A stretch of 19,156 nt of DNA, taken from positions 1 to 19,156 of the forward strand of contig JAICKZ010000015.1 in the NCBI GenBank assembly GCA_025927665.1, given 5' to 3'. Under the pieces are notes generated by a model. That model made no database searches and was not told the origin of the DNA. It saw nothing but the letters and a program-made list of their open reading frames with translations. This stretch comes from Steroidobacteraceae bacterium. Lineage in GTDB: Bacteria; Pseudomonadota; Gammaproteobacteria; Steroidobacterales; Steroidobacteraceae. Numbering within the stretch: position 1 is the first letter of the stretch; the number at the start of each line of letters is the position of its first letter. Positions 7,190 through 15,572 of this stretch are shown here, one piece after another. The translations under genes were made by a program, and so were the position numbers.

Positions 7190-9715
7190 TCATCTTTCGC
7201 GCAAACTCAATGACGGCGGCACATTAACGACACTGCGTGTAAAAAACGTTCCGGTCGCACCTACCAAAATGACGCCTCCTAACAACCCAATCCACCATAC
7301 ATTAAAGTCGAAGTGATATTTAAGATTGAAGGCACTCGTTGCCAATTGATAACCCACTGCGGTCGCGGCCATCGCGCCGAGAATGCCAGCAAGCAGACCA
7401 AGAACGATAAATTCCGCAGCCACACTTTGTAACACGACGCGACGGCTGGCTCCTAGCGTGCGCAACATAGCGCTTTCGTAACGACGCTCATCGCGAGTCG
7501 ACTGAATGGCCGCGAGTAACACCGCGATACCTGACAGTAAAGAAAACAAGAATACATATTGAATAGCCAAAGCGGCACTGTCCATGACACTACGAATTTG
7601 TGCAATTAACGCATCGATATCGATGGCACTGATTTCTGGAAAGCGCTGATAGAACTGAGTCATGATGCTGCGTTGCGAAGCATCGATATGCACACTGGTG
7701 ATGTAAGTGCCAACCACTTTATCAAGCACGCCGGGTGAAAACAGTACAAAGAAATTCGGCTTAAAACTATCCCAACGTACTTCACGAATGCTCGCGACGG
7801 TTGCGGTAACTTGTTGACCACCGATGTCGTAAGTCATCGTGTCACCCAGTTTTAAATCGAAAGATTGCGCGATGGTTTTTTCTACTGAGATTTTAGGTAA
7901 ATCAACATTTGAATTACCCGTTGACCACCATTCGCCAGATATCAATTTATTGCCTTCGGGCAAGTCATTCGACCAGCTGAGATTCGCTTCACGATCCAAG
8001 AAGCCACGTCCTTGATCATTTTTTGGCTTTAAATCTTGAGCAGAAACATTGTTAATTGATACCAGACGTGCACGCATCATGGGAACGAGTTCCGGTTCCA
8101 CTACACCGTGATCAACAAAAAATTGTTTCAGTTCAGTCGCACGCTCCGGGCTAATATTGATTAGGAATTGATTGGGTGCATTAACCGGTAAACTTTTTCG
8201 CCAATCATTCAAGACATCATTGCGTACTACGAGGAGGAGTAATAACACCATCAAGCCCAGACCGAAGGCCACTAATTGCACAATGCTTTCGCGTCCACGA
8301 CGTGCAATATTGGCGACTCCGTATCGCCATGACACACCGACATTGCGACGTATGCTTTTTAAACTACGCACTAATAACCAACCGGCGCCGGTAAATAACA
8401 ACATGGTCGCGACCGTACCCAATGCCACAAAAAATACTAAACGCGTGTCCCGTATTAATGTAATTAACAATGCACATAGTGCGGCAATCGCCACCAAGTA
8501 CACGGTGAGATAGCGCAACGGTGGTGGCGAGATATCATGACGTAACACGCGTGCAGGTGGCACGCGTTTCAACTGCAATAGCGGCGGCAATGCAAATCCC
8601 GCCAGCACAATTAAAGGTGTGATTAAACCCAACAATGCAGGTGTCAAACCTGGTGCAGGAAGACCCGTGCGAATCAAACCGCGTGCAGCGTAAGCCAATC
8701 CCCATTGCGCACAGTAGCCGAGTGCAGTGCCAACAACACCTGCGATAATGGCAAGCATGGCCAATTCCATCGCGGTAATAGAAAGCACCATCGCCTGCGA
8801 TGCGCCCAATGTCTTCATTAACGCCACCGTATCAAGATGGCGTGCCACATAACGACGCGCTGCCATCGCCACGCCGATGCCAGAAAGCAATACACTGCTA
8901 AGTGCGGTGAGATTCAGAAACTTTGCAGCGCGTTCAATCGATGACTGAACTTGCGGGCTGGCATCACTGAGCGATTCGATACGTTGATTTTCATGTGGCT
9001 GTGCCTGCCACCAATCGTGAAATGCTTTGATGTCTGCTTCATTGCCGGCATACAACTGTATATAGCGAACTCGACTACCTTCACCCATCAAGCCAGTACC
9101 AGGCAAATCTTCAAGACGCATCATGACTGTGGGCGCAAAATCCACAAACTGCGATCCTTGATCGGGTCGTGAATCGAGAATCTTGGTGACCTTCAACTGC
9201 TGTTTACCAATATTCAATTCTGCACCAACGTCGGCGTTTAATCTCGACAACAAACGCGCGTCGACCCAGATTTCTCCGACCGGTGGAATATGAGTGGTCT
9301 CGTAAATATCACCATTTAACGCATCGGCGACTTTCAACTGACCACGCAATGGATAATGTTCTGAAACCGCATAGATGGTACTGAGTGAAGTTGCTTCGCC
9401 CAGCACAATGACATTGTTGAATGATTGAGTTTCGGCGACTTGTAAGTGTTGTGATTGCGCTTGTTGCAGATATTCATTGGGCAACGGTCGTGTGGATTTG
9501 ACGCGCAAGTCAGCAGCGAGGATTTCGTTACCGCGTTGCTTCATTGCATGCTCAACTCGATTGGTAAAGAAACTCACCGTTGTTAACGCGGTAACGGCGA
9601 CCAATAAAGCCATCACTAAAACAAGATGTTCACCTGCACGCCAGTCACGTGAAAGCTTTTGCATCGACAATCGTACGGCGCGAATAAACATCGGTAGAAA
9701 GGATTGTGTGTTCAT
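7190..9715 (-). CDS. ybbP: ABC transporter permease, FtsX/MacB-type, YbbP-like
   Basis: At 841 residues this matches the YbbP group: two FtsX-type permease halves with large periplasmic domains. A first hydrophobic helix lies at about residues 31-52. A cluster of helices runs from ~265 to ~450 (including LSSVLLSGIGVAMAARRYVARHLDTVALMKTLGAS, the FtsX coupling motif), another helix near ~475-500, and a C-terminal FtsX unit from ~720 (AAIQSTRDERRYESAMLRTLGASRR) to the end. The paired 'KTLGAS / RTLGAS' coupling segments meet the ATPase. Members of this family (LolCDE, MacB) work mechanically on lipids, lipoproteins or ligands rather than by conventional import. The start overlaps the ybbA stop by four bases, so the two are one operon. 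In E. coli YbbAP is linked to TesA, which is also next door here. It should lie in the inner membrane. Confidence 0.9.
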   Translation of the reverse strand: MNTQSFLPMFIRAVRLSMQKLSRDWRAGEHLVLVMALLVAVTALTTVSFFTNRVEHAMKQRGNEILAADLRVKSTRPLPNEYLQQAQSQHLQVAETQSFNNVIVLGEATSLSTIYAVSEHYPLRGQLKVADALNGDIYETTHIPPVGEIWVDARLLSRLNADVGAELNIGKQQLKVTKILDSRPDQGSQFVDFAPTVMMRLEDLPGTGLMGEGSRVRYIQLYAGNEADIKAFHDWWQAQPHENQRIESLSDASPQVQSSIERAAKFLNLTALSSVLLSGIGVAMAARRYVARHLDTVALMKTLGASQAMVLSITAMELAMLAIIAGVVGTALGYCAQWGLAYAARGLIRTGLPAPGLTPALLGLITPLIVLAGFALPPLLQLKRVPPARVLRHDISPPPLRYLTVYLVAIAALCALLITLIRDTRLVFFVALGTVATMLLFTGAGWLLVRSLKSIRRNVGVSWRYGVANIARRGRESIVQLVAFGLGLMVLLLLLVVRNDVLNDWRKSLPVNAPNQFLINISPERATELKQFFVDHGVVEPELVPMMRARLVSINNVSAQDLKPKNDQGRGFLDREANLSWSNDLPEGNKLISGEWWSTGNSNVDLPKISVEKTIAQSFDLKLGDTMTYDIGGQQVTATVASIREVRWDSFKPNFFVLFSPGVLDKVVGTYITSVHIDASQRSIMTQFYQRFPEISAIDIDALIAQIRSVMDSAALAIQYVFLFSLLSGIAVLLAAIQSTRDERRYESAMLRTLGASRRVVLQSVAAEFIVLGLLAGILGAMAATAVGYQLATSAFNLKYHFDFNVWWIGLLGGVILVGATGTFFTRSVVNVPPSLSLRER

Positions 9716-10386
9716 GCACTAACCACTTTACCCATATCCAGTTTGATAATCCGCTGACATCGTGATGCCAATTTTTGATCATGTGTGACCAGCACCAAGG
9801 TGGTACCCATCGCAGCATTCATGGTGAACAATTGTTCAACAATTTTTTCACCTGTCGCGGTATCCAAGTTACCGGTGGGTTCATCTGCAAATAACACCGC
9901 AGGGTGAGTAACGAAGGCACGAGCAATCGCAACCCGTTGTTGTTCACCACCAGAAAGTTGATTGGGATAATGACCCGCACGCGCTTGTAATCCAACATTC
10001 TGCAAAGCGGTGATGGCTTGTTCGCGTGCATGCGTTTGACCCGCTAATTCCAAGGGTAGCATGATGTTTTCTAACGCAGTCAGTGATGGAACCAAATGAA
10101 AACTTTGAAACACAAAACCCACATACTGGGCACGCAACGCCGCACGTCCATCTTCATCCAATGCATTCAATTCTATGTTTTTAATCAAGACGCGACCCGA
10201 GGTCGGTATGTCTAGTCCCGCCAGTAATGCGAGCAAGGTAGACTTACCCGCGCCTGATGCACCAATGACCGCCACTGTCTCGCCCGCTTCAATACGCACG
10301 TTCACATCATCAAGAATAGTCAAACTTCCCTCAGGACTGCTAACCTTCATACTCAGATGTTCTGCTGCCAACACGGTGCCATTCAT
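9712..10386 (-). CDS. ybbA: ABC transporter ATP-binding protein, YbbA-like
   Basis: From the ATG at 10386 the protein has 224 residues and all ABC ATPase motifs: Walker A GASGAGKS, Q-loop VFQSFH, signature LSGGEQQR, Walker B VLFADEP and switch histidine VTHD. GTVLAAEHLSMKV at the start aligns with the usual beginning of YbbA/LolD-type ATPases, which is why I prefer 10386. In-frame ATGs at 10398, 10413, 10461 and 10476 would add up to 30 residues without family likeness, and none has a strong ribosome binding site. ATP hydrolysis here should drive the YbbP permease encoded immediately downstream with a 4-base overlap. The gene diverges from tesA with almost no intergenic space, as in E. coli, so each promoter must lie partly inside the opposite gene. 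Confidence 0.92.
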   Translation of the reverse strand: MNGTVLAAEHLSMKVSSPEGSLTILDDVNVRIEAGETVAVIGASGAGKSTLLALLAGLDIPTSGRVLIKNIELNALDEDGRAALRAQYVGFVFQSFHLVPSLTALENIMLPLELAGQTHAREQAITALQNVGLQARAGHYPNQLSGGEQQRVAIARAFVTHPAVLFADEPTGNLDTATGEKIVEQLFTMNAAMGTTLVLVTHDQKLASRCQRIIKLDMGKVVSA

Positions 10387-10411
10387 GGTTTCAATCATCT
10401 TTTCACGATTC

Positions 10412-11023
10412 ATGCGAATACTGTTTCCATTGGTAATGATGGGATGGGGAATGGCGGCCATAGCTACGCCGACCATTTTAGTCGTTGGCGACAGCCTGAG
10501 TGCGGGCTATGGCATCAAATTGCAAGCAGGTTGGGTTAATTTATTGTCACAGCGTTTGAGTACACAAGGTTACGATTACACGGTAGTGAATGCCAGTGTC
10601 AGTGGTGAAACCAGTAGCGGTGCGAAAACACGGTTTCCAGGCTTATTAAAGGCTCATCATCCGACCATCGTAATACTTGAGATTGGTGCCAATGATGGAT
10701 TGCGCGCGCTGCCGACAATGCAAATGCACAATAACATTGCGAACATGATTGACGTTGCGCGAGCTCAACATAGCAAGGTGTTATTGGTGGGTATTCAAAT
10801 GCCACCTAATTATGGAACCAGCTACACTCACGCGTTCAGTGATGTATACACTGAGTTGGCCAAGGAAAAGCATGTGGCTTTGGTACCCTTTCTGTTAAAG
10901 GATGTTGCCTTGAATGACGCGTTGATGCAGGCGGACAATATTCATCCCAATGAACAGGGACAGCCTTATCTGTTAGAAACGATATGGCCAGAGTTAAAGC
11001 CTTTGCTTAAACAAAGACAGTGA
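10412..11023 (+). CDS. tesA: Periplasmic SGNH esterase / acyl-CoA thioesterase I, TesA-like
   Basis: The protein carries the SGNH-hydrolase blocks in order: GDSLSAGYG with the nucleophilic serine, a glycine block (SGETSSG), GANDGLR with the asparagine, and DNIHPNEQGQ supplying the Asp-His pair. It starts with a signal peptide, MRILFPLVMMGWGMAAIA, predicted to be cut before TPTILV. This gives a 203-residue precursor, close to E. coli TesA. An alternative ATG at 10385 adds nine residues with two arginines and is equally plausible. Neither has a clear ribosome binding site. The frame stays open further upstream, but those residues lie antisense to ybbA and are ignored. TesA-type enzymes hydrolyse acyl thioesters and esters. 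Its position facing ybbA-ybbP matches the conserved YbbAP-TesA grouping, where the ABC complex is thought to deliver hydrophobic substrate to the enzyme. Confidence 0.92.
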   Translation: MRILFPLVMMGWGMAAIATPTILVVGDSLSAGYGIKLQAGWVNLLSQRLSTQGYDYTVVNASVSGETSSGAKTRFPGLLKAHHPTIVILEIGANDGLRALPTMQMHNNIANMIDVARAQHSKVLLVGIQMPPNYGTSYTHAFSDVYTELAKEKHVALVPFLLKDVALNDALMQADNIHPNEQGQPYLLETIWPELKPLLKQRQ

Positions 11024-11052
11024 TTTTACGAATGATTTTTGGGACAAAGCAG

Positions 11053-11067
11053 GATGTGACTGACATC
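11053..11067. repeat. Short inverted repeat upstream of fadD
   Basis: GATGT and ACATC flank GACTG, 55 bases before the fadD start. It could be a regulator site for the acyl-CoA synthetase gene, but 5-bp arms are short enough to arise by chance, and no FadR- or PsrA-type consensus is recognisable. Confidence 0.2.
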
Positions 11068-11122
11068 ATATCCACCTCTAGCCAAGTACAGTAAAAACGA
11101 TTCATCCCACTGGAGAAGTACG

Positions 11123-12844
11123 ATGGAAAAAATCTGGTTAAAGCATTATCCAGCCGGTGTACCTGCCGAAATCAATCCCGATGAATATTGTTCTTTGGTA
11201 GACATGTTTCATCAGAGTTGCGCCAAGTATGGAGATTTACCTGCCTTTACCAACATGGGCAAGACTCTCACGTACAACGATCTTGAACAGATGACTCGCG
11301 ATTTTGCCGCGTGGTTACAAACCAGTGCAAAATTAAAAAAAGGCGATCGCATTGCTTTGATGATGCCTAATTTATTGCAGTACCCCATTGCGATCTTTGG
11401 CGCGATGCGTGCTGGACTAACGTTGGTCAATACCAATCCACTTTATACCGCTCATGAATTACAGCATCAAATGCAAGATTCAGGAGCTGTTGCGATTGTG
11501 GTGGTGGAGAATTTTGCGCATGTATTAGCAGAGGTGATTGCCACTACCTCGATTCGTACAGTGATTGTCACTGGCGTCGGTGATTTACTGGGATTCCCAA
11601 AAAAATCATTGGTCAATTTTGTATTGCGTTATGTGCGCAAGCAAGTGCCACATTACGCTTTGCCCCAAGCCATTAGTTTTTCGAATGTCATGCGCGAAGG
11701 TCATTATCTAAATTTGAACGAAGTGAAGTTGAATGGTGACGATATCGCTTTCTTGCAATATACCGGCGGCACCACCGGTGTCGCTAAAGCAGCCATGCTC
11801 TCGCATCGCAATATGGTGGCCAATTGCGTACAAGGTTCTGCATGGCTTAGCGCATTTACATCGCTGCGTAATGAAGTCTCGATTACGCCACTGCCGCTGT
11901 ATCACATTTTTTCACTCACCGTATGTTGCTTCTTGTTTATACGCGTCGGCGCTCACAATGTACTGATCACCAACCCACGTGATTTTCGTGGCTTCGTAAA
12001 GGAGCTTAAAAAATACCAATTTGTAATGTTGTCCGCAGTGAATACCTTGTTTAATGCACTTTTGAATACACCGGGCTTTGATCAATTGAATTTCAGCAAG
12101 CTGAAAATTTCTTTGGGTGGTGGCATGGCAGTGCAACCCAGCGTTGCCGCACAATGGAAAAAGGTGACCGGTCATAGGGTTGCACAAGGCTGGGGTTTGA
12201 CTGAGGCCTCACCAGCGGGATGCATCGGAATACTTGATGCGGAATTCGATGGCTCCATTGGCATGCCGTTGCCATCGACTGAAATAACGATTCGTGACGA
12301 CAATGGCATTGAGCTGCCGCAAGGTGAGGTCGGTGAGATTTGTTTACGTGGCCCTCAAGTCATGCAGGGTTACTGGCAACGTCCCGACGAAACAGCAAAG
12401 ATCATGTTATCGGATGGCTGGCTTCGCACCGGTGATATTGGTCGAATGGATGCACGCGGTCATGTGTTTATCGAAGATCGCAAGAAAGACATGATTGTAG
12501 TATCAGGCTTCAAAGTATTTCCGAATGAAGTGGAAGCGGTGGTGGCCGCTCATCCCGGTGTGTTGGAAGTCGCCGCGGTTGCACAAACTGATGAACGCGC
12601 TGGAGAGGTCGTTGCAATTTTTGTCGTATTGAAAGATAAAAGTGTTACTGCTGAACAGTTGATTGAGTATTGCCGTAAAGAATTAACCGGGTACAAAATT
12701 CCCAAACACGTATATTTCAGAACGGAATTGCCCAAGACCAATGTGGGCAAAATTTTGCGACGCGCATTGCGCGATGAGTTAGAAGGCAAGACCAATGCAG
12801 TAGGCGCGTTGCGTGCCGCAGAAGCATGCAAGACGGCTCATTGA
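11123..12844 (+). CDS. fadD: Long-chain fatty acid--CoA ligase
   Basis: The 573-residue protein is FadD-type, similar in length to E. coli FadD (561). The ATP/AMP-binding P-loop YTGGTTGVAKAAMLSH begins at residue 213. The adenylate-forming motif GWGLTEAS follows. The fatty acyl-CoA synthetase signature lies around residues 430-467 (DGWLRTGDIGRMDARGHVFIEDRKKD, then SGFKVFP). The catalytic lysine motif near the C-terminus is in PKTNVGKILRR. It activates free fatty acids to acyl-CoA at the inner face of the membrane for beta-oxidation or phospholipid reuse. The start is well set by GGAG (CTGGAGAAGTACG) before ATG. It lies 99 bases after tesA on the same strand, so the thioesterase that releases fatty acids and the ligase that reactivates them are neighbours and could share transcription. 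Confidence 0.95.
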   Translation: MEKIWLKHYPAGVPAEINPDEYCSLVDMFHQSCAKYGDLPAFTNMGKTLTYNDLEQMTRDFAAWLQTSAKLKKGDRIALMMPNLLQYPIAIFGAMRAGLTLVNTNPLYTAHELQHQMQDSGAVAIVVVENFAHVLAEVIATTSIRTVIVTGVGDLLGFPKKSLVNFVLRYVRKQVPHYALPQAISFSNVMREGHYLNLNEVKLNGDDIAFLQYTGGTTGVAKAAMLSHRNMVANCVQGSAWLSAFTSLRNEVSITPLPLYHIFSLTVCCFLFIRVGAHNVLITNPRDFRGFVKELKKYQFVMLSAVNTLFNALLNTPGFDQLNFSKLKISLGGGMAVQPSVAAQWKKVTGHRVAQGWGLTEASPAGCIGILDAEFDGSIGMPLPSTEITIRDDNGIELPQGEVGEICLRGPQVMQGYWQRPDETAKIMLSDGWLRTGDIGRMDARGHVFIEDRKKDMIVVSGFKVFPNEVEAVVAAHPGVLEVAAVAQTDERAGEVVAIFVVLKDKSVTAEQLIEYCRKELTGYKIPKHVYFRTELPKTNVGKILRRALRDELEGKTNAVGALRAAEACKTAH

Positions 12845-12891
12845 CTGTTGAATTGATCATGCAAGCAGTAATAGTTAGAGAAATATAAATC

Positions 12892-13275
12892 ATGAGATCA
12901 ATCGTAGCGGCAATAACTTTGCTGGCAATATCATTATTTTTTAATCAAGCGGCACATGCGGATAGCATCCGCTGTGGTAACAAACTTGCCTCTACCGGCG
13001 CAACACTTTACGAAGTCAAATCGATTTGCGGCGCACCTGACGATGCACAGCATCGCACCGAATCACATACCATATCAGAACGCGTATCTGCACCCTGTGA
13101 TCCACCTGAAAAGAAAATCAAATGCAGTTCAACGGTGTCTAGCACTGTTTATGTTGAAGTCGACGAATGGACTTACGATTTTGGCACCAATCAGTTCCTT
13201 CGATTTTTGCGATTTGAAGACGGGCGACTTATCAGTATTCACGACGGCGATTACGGCAAAAAAAATATTAACTAA
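12892..13275 (+). CDS. DUF2845 family exported protein
   Basis: The 127-residue product begins with a signal peptide (MRSIVAAITLLAISLFFNQAAHA, cut before DSIRC). The mature part matches the DUF2845 pattern: DSIRCGNKLASTGATLYEVKSICGAPDD near the start and VEVDEWTYDFGTNQFLRFLRFEDGRLISIHDGDYG at the end. The family has no known function and its proteins are small, secreted and cysteine-containing. Four cysteines remain in the mature protein after the first helix region (RCGN, SICG, PCDP, IKCS), which suggests disulphides in the periplasm. It starts 47 bases after fadD and may be read from the same transcript, though the ribosome binding site is weak (AGAG then AAATATAAATC). Confidence 0.8.
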   Translation: MRSIVAAITLLAISLFFNQAAHADSIRCGNKLASTGATLYEVKSICGAPDDAQHRTESHTISERVSAPCDPPEKKIKCSSTVSSTVYVEVDEWTYDFGTNQFLRFLRFEDGRLISIHDGDYGKKNIN

Positions 13276-13302
13276 TTATTCAATACACTTTGATAACAAT
13301 TT

Positions 13303-13323
13303 CTGCTCAAAAATTTTTAGCAG
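13303..13323 (+). terminator. Possible weak stem-loop downstream of the DUF2845 gene
   Basis: CTGCT and AGCAG flank an A5T5 core (13309-13318) with one extra C (13308). The stem is short and there is no T run after it, so termination is doubtful. The rest of 13276-13492 holds only a small TTATT-C-AATAA palindrome near 13405 and no gene that I can support. Confidence 0.2.
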
Positions 13324-13492
13324 GATGAGATCGGTGAGATGATTGCGTCGCATGTTTGCGGAATGTAAATCCATTATTTCGTCTGAGCATTGTTGATTGA
13401 TTATTCAATAAGCAATTACTGTTCGCGTACGCACAGACTATGTATTGACCAAGACCTATTTTCGGCCGGCCATCGTCATTGGGGAAACCGAA

Positions 13493-14791
13493 ATGAATAT
13501 ACGAATTAAGTCGTTACTACGCCTTGAAGTATGCTCGATGATCTTTTTCATGCTACTAGGCATCGCGATATCAAAAGCGGACGCTGCGTCCCTCACTGAT
13601 TTTCCATTACTAAATCCATCGGGTACCTTGTTCGGTGACTGCGGACCCGTTCCAAAATGTTTTGCCGGCTTTGCCGATTTGCAAGGCAAACATGCCCTGG
13701 TCAGTGCTTCTGGACAACTATCGATCTTTGTTAAACAACCCTCGGGCGAATGGACATTGGATGCTGCATTATTAGATCCATTCGCGCCGGAACCACGACC
13801 ATTTTACAACAGCGGCTTTGGATTCTTGGCGTCCATTGATGGCAATGTACTTGCCGTTGCAGCAGCACCTGAAAATTCACCGTTGGTATACATGTTCGTA
13901 CATCGTGATGGAGTATGGTCGCTTACGCAAACCATTCATCTTGATGGTACCTTTGGTCAATTATTTTTGGACGCACTCAAGGTCGATAACGGCACTTTGT
14001 TGATTAGTCAGTTAGAGATATCCAACGATATGGTTTCTCGTTCCGAGGCCAAAGTCTTGGTGTATGCCGCGGACAACACCGGGCAATTTAATCATTTACA
14101 AGATTTGAATCCAGCTACAGATATCAATCCAAGCGAATCTTATCGTGTTGCCATTGAGCGAAACACGCTGGTATTGTCAACGTCCGCCAATGATCAAACT
14201 CCCGGTGCAGTATTTGTCTACGAGAAAAAAGAATTTGCACGCCCAGCATCTCAATGGCGCTTACATCAAGTTATTCAACCAGATCAACTAAAGGCCGCGG
14301 CAAATTTTGGTGATGGCATTGCCATCAGTGCGGACAGAATTGCTATCTCTGCTCCAGGAATAATCAATCCCGCACCGACACTTAATCCCGGTGCCATTTT
14401 TATTTATCAACATCATAATCAACGCTGGAAGTTGCAAGATAAAATTGTTGATCCAGTCACTGAAAGCGATACTGCCGGTGATAGCACGCCACCCAGTGCA
14501 AATCCGTTCGGCACCCTATTTGCTCTATCGGGTAGGCGTTTGCTGGTGAAACATATCACCAATGGTTTTCCGGGATTCGGTAGCGACATATTGTTTGAAC
14601 GACAAAACCGTCAGTGGATACCAACAGCACGCATTAGTGAAGTACAAATACAGAGTACGTTGTTATCGCATGCAACCGCACTGGTCGCCGAAACCGACAA
14701 TGGAGCGATTGCAGCATTCTTAAATATTTATGATTTACCTTCATTGCATCCTGCTGTTCAAGATGCCGATGAACAAGTTACTGATCAGTAA
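13493..14791 (+). CDS. Exported protein with FG-GAP-like beta-propeller repeats
   Basis: The ATG at 13493 is chosen over an in-frame TTG at 13445 because GGGGA lies 7 bases upstream and because it gives a proper signal peptide: MNIRIKSLLRLEVCSMIFFMLLGIAISKADA, cut before ASLTDF. The 432-residue product then shows repeated segments of the FG-GAP type. The clearest is FGDGIAISADRIAISAPGI...PGAIFIYQHHNQRWKLQDKI; weaker versions occur at SIDGNVLAVAAAPENS.LVYMFVHRDGVWSL, VAIERNTLVLSTSANDQTPGAVFVYEKK and TLFALSGRRLLVKH. Such repeats usually fold as blades of a beta-propeller in secreted or surface proteins. No catalytic motif is seen and the function is unknown. It may be periplasmic or secreted. 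It converges with the TetR gene across an inverted repeat. Confidence 0.75.
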   Translation: MNIRIKSLLRLEVCSMIFFMLLGIAISKADAASLTDFPLLNPSGTLFGDCGPVPKCFAGFADLQGKHALVSASGQLSIFVKQPSGEWTLDAALLDPFAPEPRPFYNSGFGFLASIDGNVLAVAAAPENSPLVYMFVHRDGVWSLTQTIHLDGTFGQLFLDALKVDNGTLLISQLEISNDMVSRSEAKVLVYAADNTGQFNHLQDLNPATDINPSESYRVAIERNTLVLSTSANDQTPGAVFVYEKKEFARPASQWRLHQVIQPDQLKAAANFGDGIAISADRIAISAPGIINPAPTLNPGAIFIYQHHNQRWKLQDKIVDPVTESDTAGDSTPPSANPFGTLFALSGRRLLVKHITNGFPGFGSDILFERQNRQWIPTARISEVQIQSTLLSHATALVAETDNGAIAAFLNIYDLPSLHPAVQDADEQVTDQ

Positions 14792-14820
14792 GCATATACA
14801 ATGGCATGTGGCGAAAGGCA

Positions 14821-14850
14821 TTAAGAGCACATGTAAGAATTTGCTCTTAA
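14821..14850. terminator. Likely bidirectional terminator between convergent genes
   Basis: A perfect 9-bp inverted repeat, TTAAGAGCA (14821-14829) and TGCTCTTAA (14842-14850), with a 12-base loop, lies between the FG-GAP gene (+) and the tetR gene (-). The placement suits a shared terminator. The absence of a strong T run lowers confidence. Confidence 0.5.
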
Positions 14851-14865
14851 CTAAGTTGTAATAAT

Positions 14866-15486
14866 TTATGAGATCCGTTTATTTGACGGACGTCTTTGCT
14901 TAGATAGCTTTGTTTTAGGTCGCTCATGAGTTACCAAGGCATATTCCGCCGCGGCTGCAATCCGTTTCGCAATCGTCGGATCATCGACTGCACGTGCCAA
15001 TGTCACCGCGCCAATCAATGTCGCTAATGCAGCTTGTGCCTCTTCGAGGGTAGTGGGTGCATCCACCGAGGCTGGTCCTTTCACAATGGCATTCGCTACT
15101 TTAAGTAACTCAGCAGTAAAGGCGTTACGTGATTCAGCATCGGCACGTGCAACTTCGGGTGTGAGGCTTTGCAAGCCGCAGCTGTCGGCTAGATCGCACT
15201 TACGTTTCGCCAGATAAAAACGCACGAACTCCCCCCACCAATTTTTACCGTATTCCTTTTGATGATGTTCGACACCACGCACTACATCAGCAACACCTTG
15301 AATCACAGATTCACGAAACGCAACCGCCTTGGAGGCAAAGTGCACATAGAAGGCACCAGAAGTGACACCTGCTTGTTTTGCTAAACCATCTACACCAATG
15401 CCGTCATAGCCGCCTTTGCGAAAGCCGCGGCCTGCCGCGTCGAGAATACGCTGACGAGTTTGCAGTTTTTGTTCGGATCGGGACAT
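14866..15486 (-). CDS. TetR/AcrR family transcriptional regulator
   Basis: This 206-residue protein has a standard TetR N-terminal helix-turn-helix (about residues 10-55: TRQRILDAAGRGFRKGGYDGIGVDGLAKQAGVTSGAFYVHFASKAVAF) and a divergent, helical ligand-binding and dimerisation domain. Its basic tail (KTKLSKQRRPSNKR) is unusual but not diagnostic. The ribosome binding site GAGGAG (minus strand, at 15497-15492) lies 5 bases before the ATG. The gene faces a tautomerase gene across a 153-base gap that holds two operator-like palindromes, so it very probably represses both directions. The inducer is unknown and is probably a small hydrophobic or aromatic compound, judging from the target genes. 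The -10 for its own transcript is a perfect TATAAT on the minus strand at 15538-15533. Confidence 0.93.
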   Translation of the reverse strand: MSRSEQKLQTRQRILDAAGRGFRKGGYDGIGVDGLAKQAGVTSGAFYVHFASKAVAFRESVIQGVADVVRGVEHHQKEYGKNWWGEFVRFYLAKRKCDLADSCGLQSLTPEVARADAESRNAFTAELLKVANAIVKGPASVDAPTTLEEAQAALATLIGAVTLARAVDDPTIAKRIAAAAEYALVTHERPKTKLSKQRRPSNKRIS

Positions 15487-15532
15487 AAGAACTCCTCATC
15501 TAAAACGACTGTTCATCTAAAGCCATGGTGAA

Positions 15533-15538
15533 ATTATA
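15533..15538 (-). promoter_or_regulatory. -10 element of the tetR promoter
   Basis: The minus strand reads TATAAT, a perfect sigma-70 -10, about 47 bases ahead of the tetR start. The expected -35 position falls on the TAACGATCGTTA palindrome and is not a good consensus, which fits a weak, autoregulated promoter. Confidence 0.5.
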
Positions 15539-15539
15539 C

Positions 15540-15568
15540 TTGACCACATAACGATCGTTACGTATATT
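15540..15568 (+). promoter_or_regulatory. Predicted sigma-70 promoter of the tautomerase operon
   Basis: TTGACC (15540-15545) and TATATT (15563-15568) are separated by exactly 17 bases. The first operator palindrome fills the spacer, so a bound regulator would occlude both elements. Transcription should start near 15575, about 65 bases before the tautomerase ATG. Confidence 0.65.
15549..15560. promoter_or_regulatory. TetR operator site 1 (palindrome)
   Basis: TAACGATCGTTA is a perfect 12-bp palindrome, extended to 18 bp with one mismatched pair by ACa...cGT. It lies between the -35 and -10 of the tautomerase promoter and over the upstream part of the tetR promoter. The assignment to the adjacent TetR is inferred from position. 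Confidence 0.7.
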
Positions 15569-15572
15569 AACA

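Noticed and set aside
8172..8513. Plus-strand 113-residue ORF opposite ybbP
   Set aside because: It is a composition-driven shadow, rich in Arg, Thr and Asn, without domain features or a ribosome binding site, and it lies fully inside a well-supported gene.
10175..10411. A longer upstream start for the tesA reading frame
   Set aside because: Most of these residues are antisense to the ATPase coding region and would bury the signal peptide; only the ATG at 10385 is kept as an alternative.
12956..13342. 128-residue ORF overlapping the DUF2845 gene
   Set aside because: The DUF2845 frame has a signal peptide and family motifs; the other frame has none.
13403..13413. TTATT-C-AATAA palindrome upstream of the FG-GAP gene
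   Set aside because: It is AT-rich and short, expected by chance in such a spacer, and not aligned with a convincing promoter.
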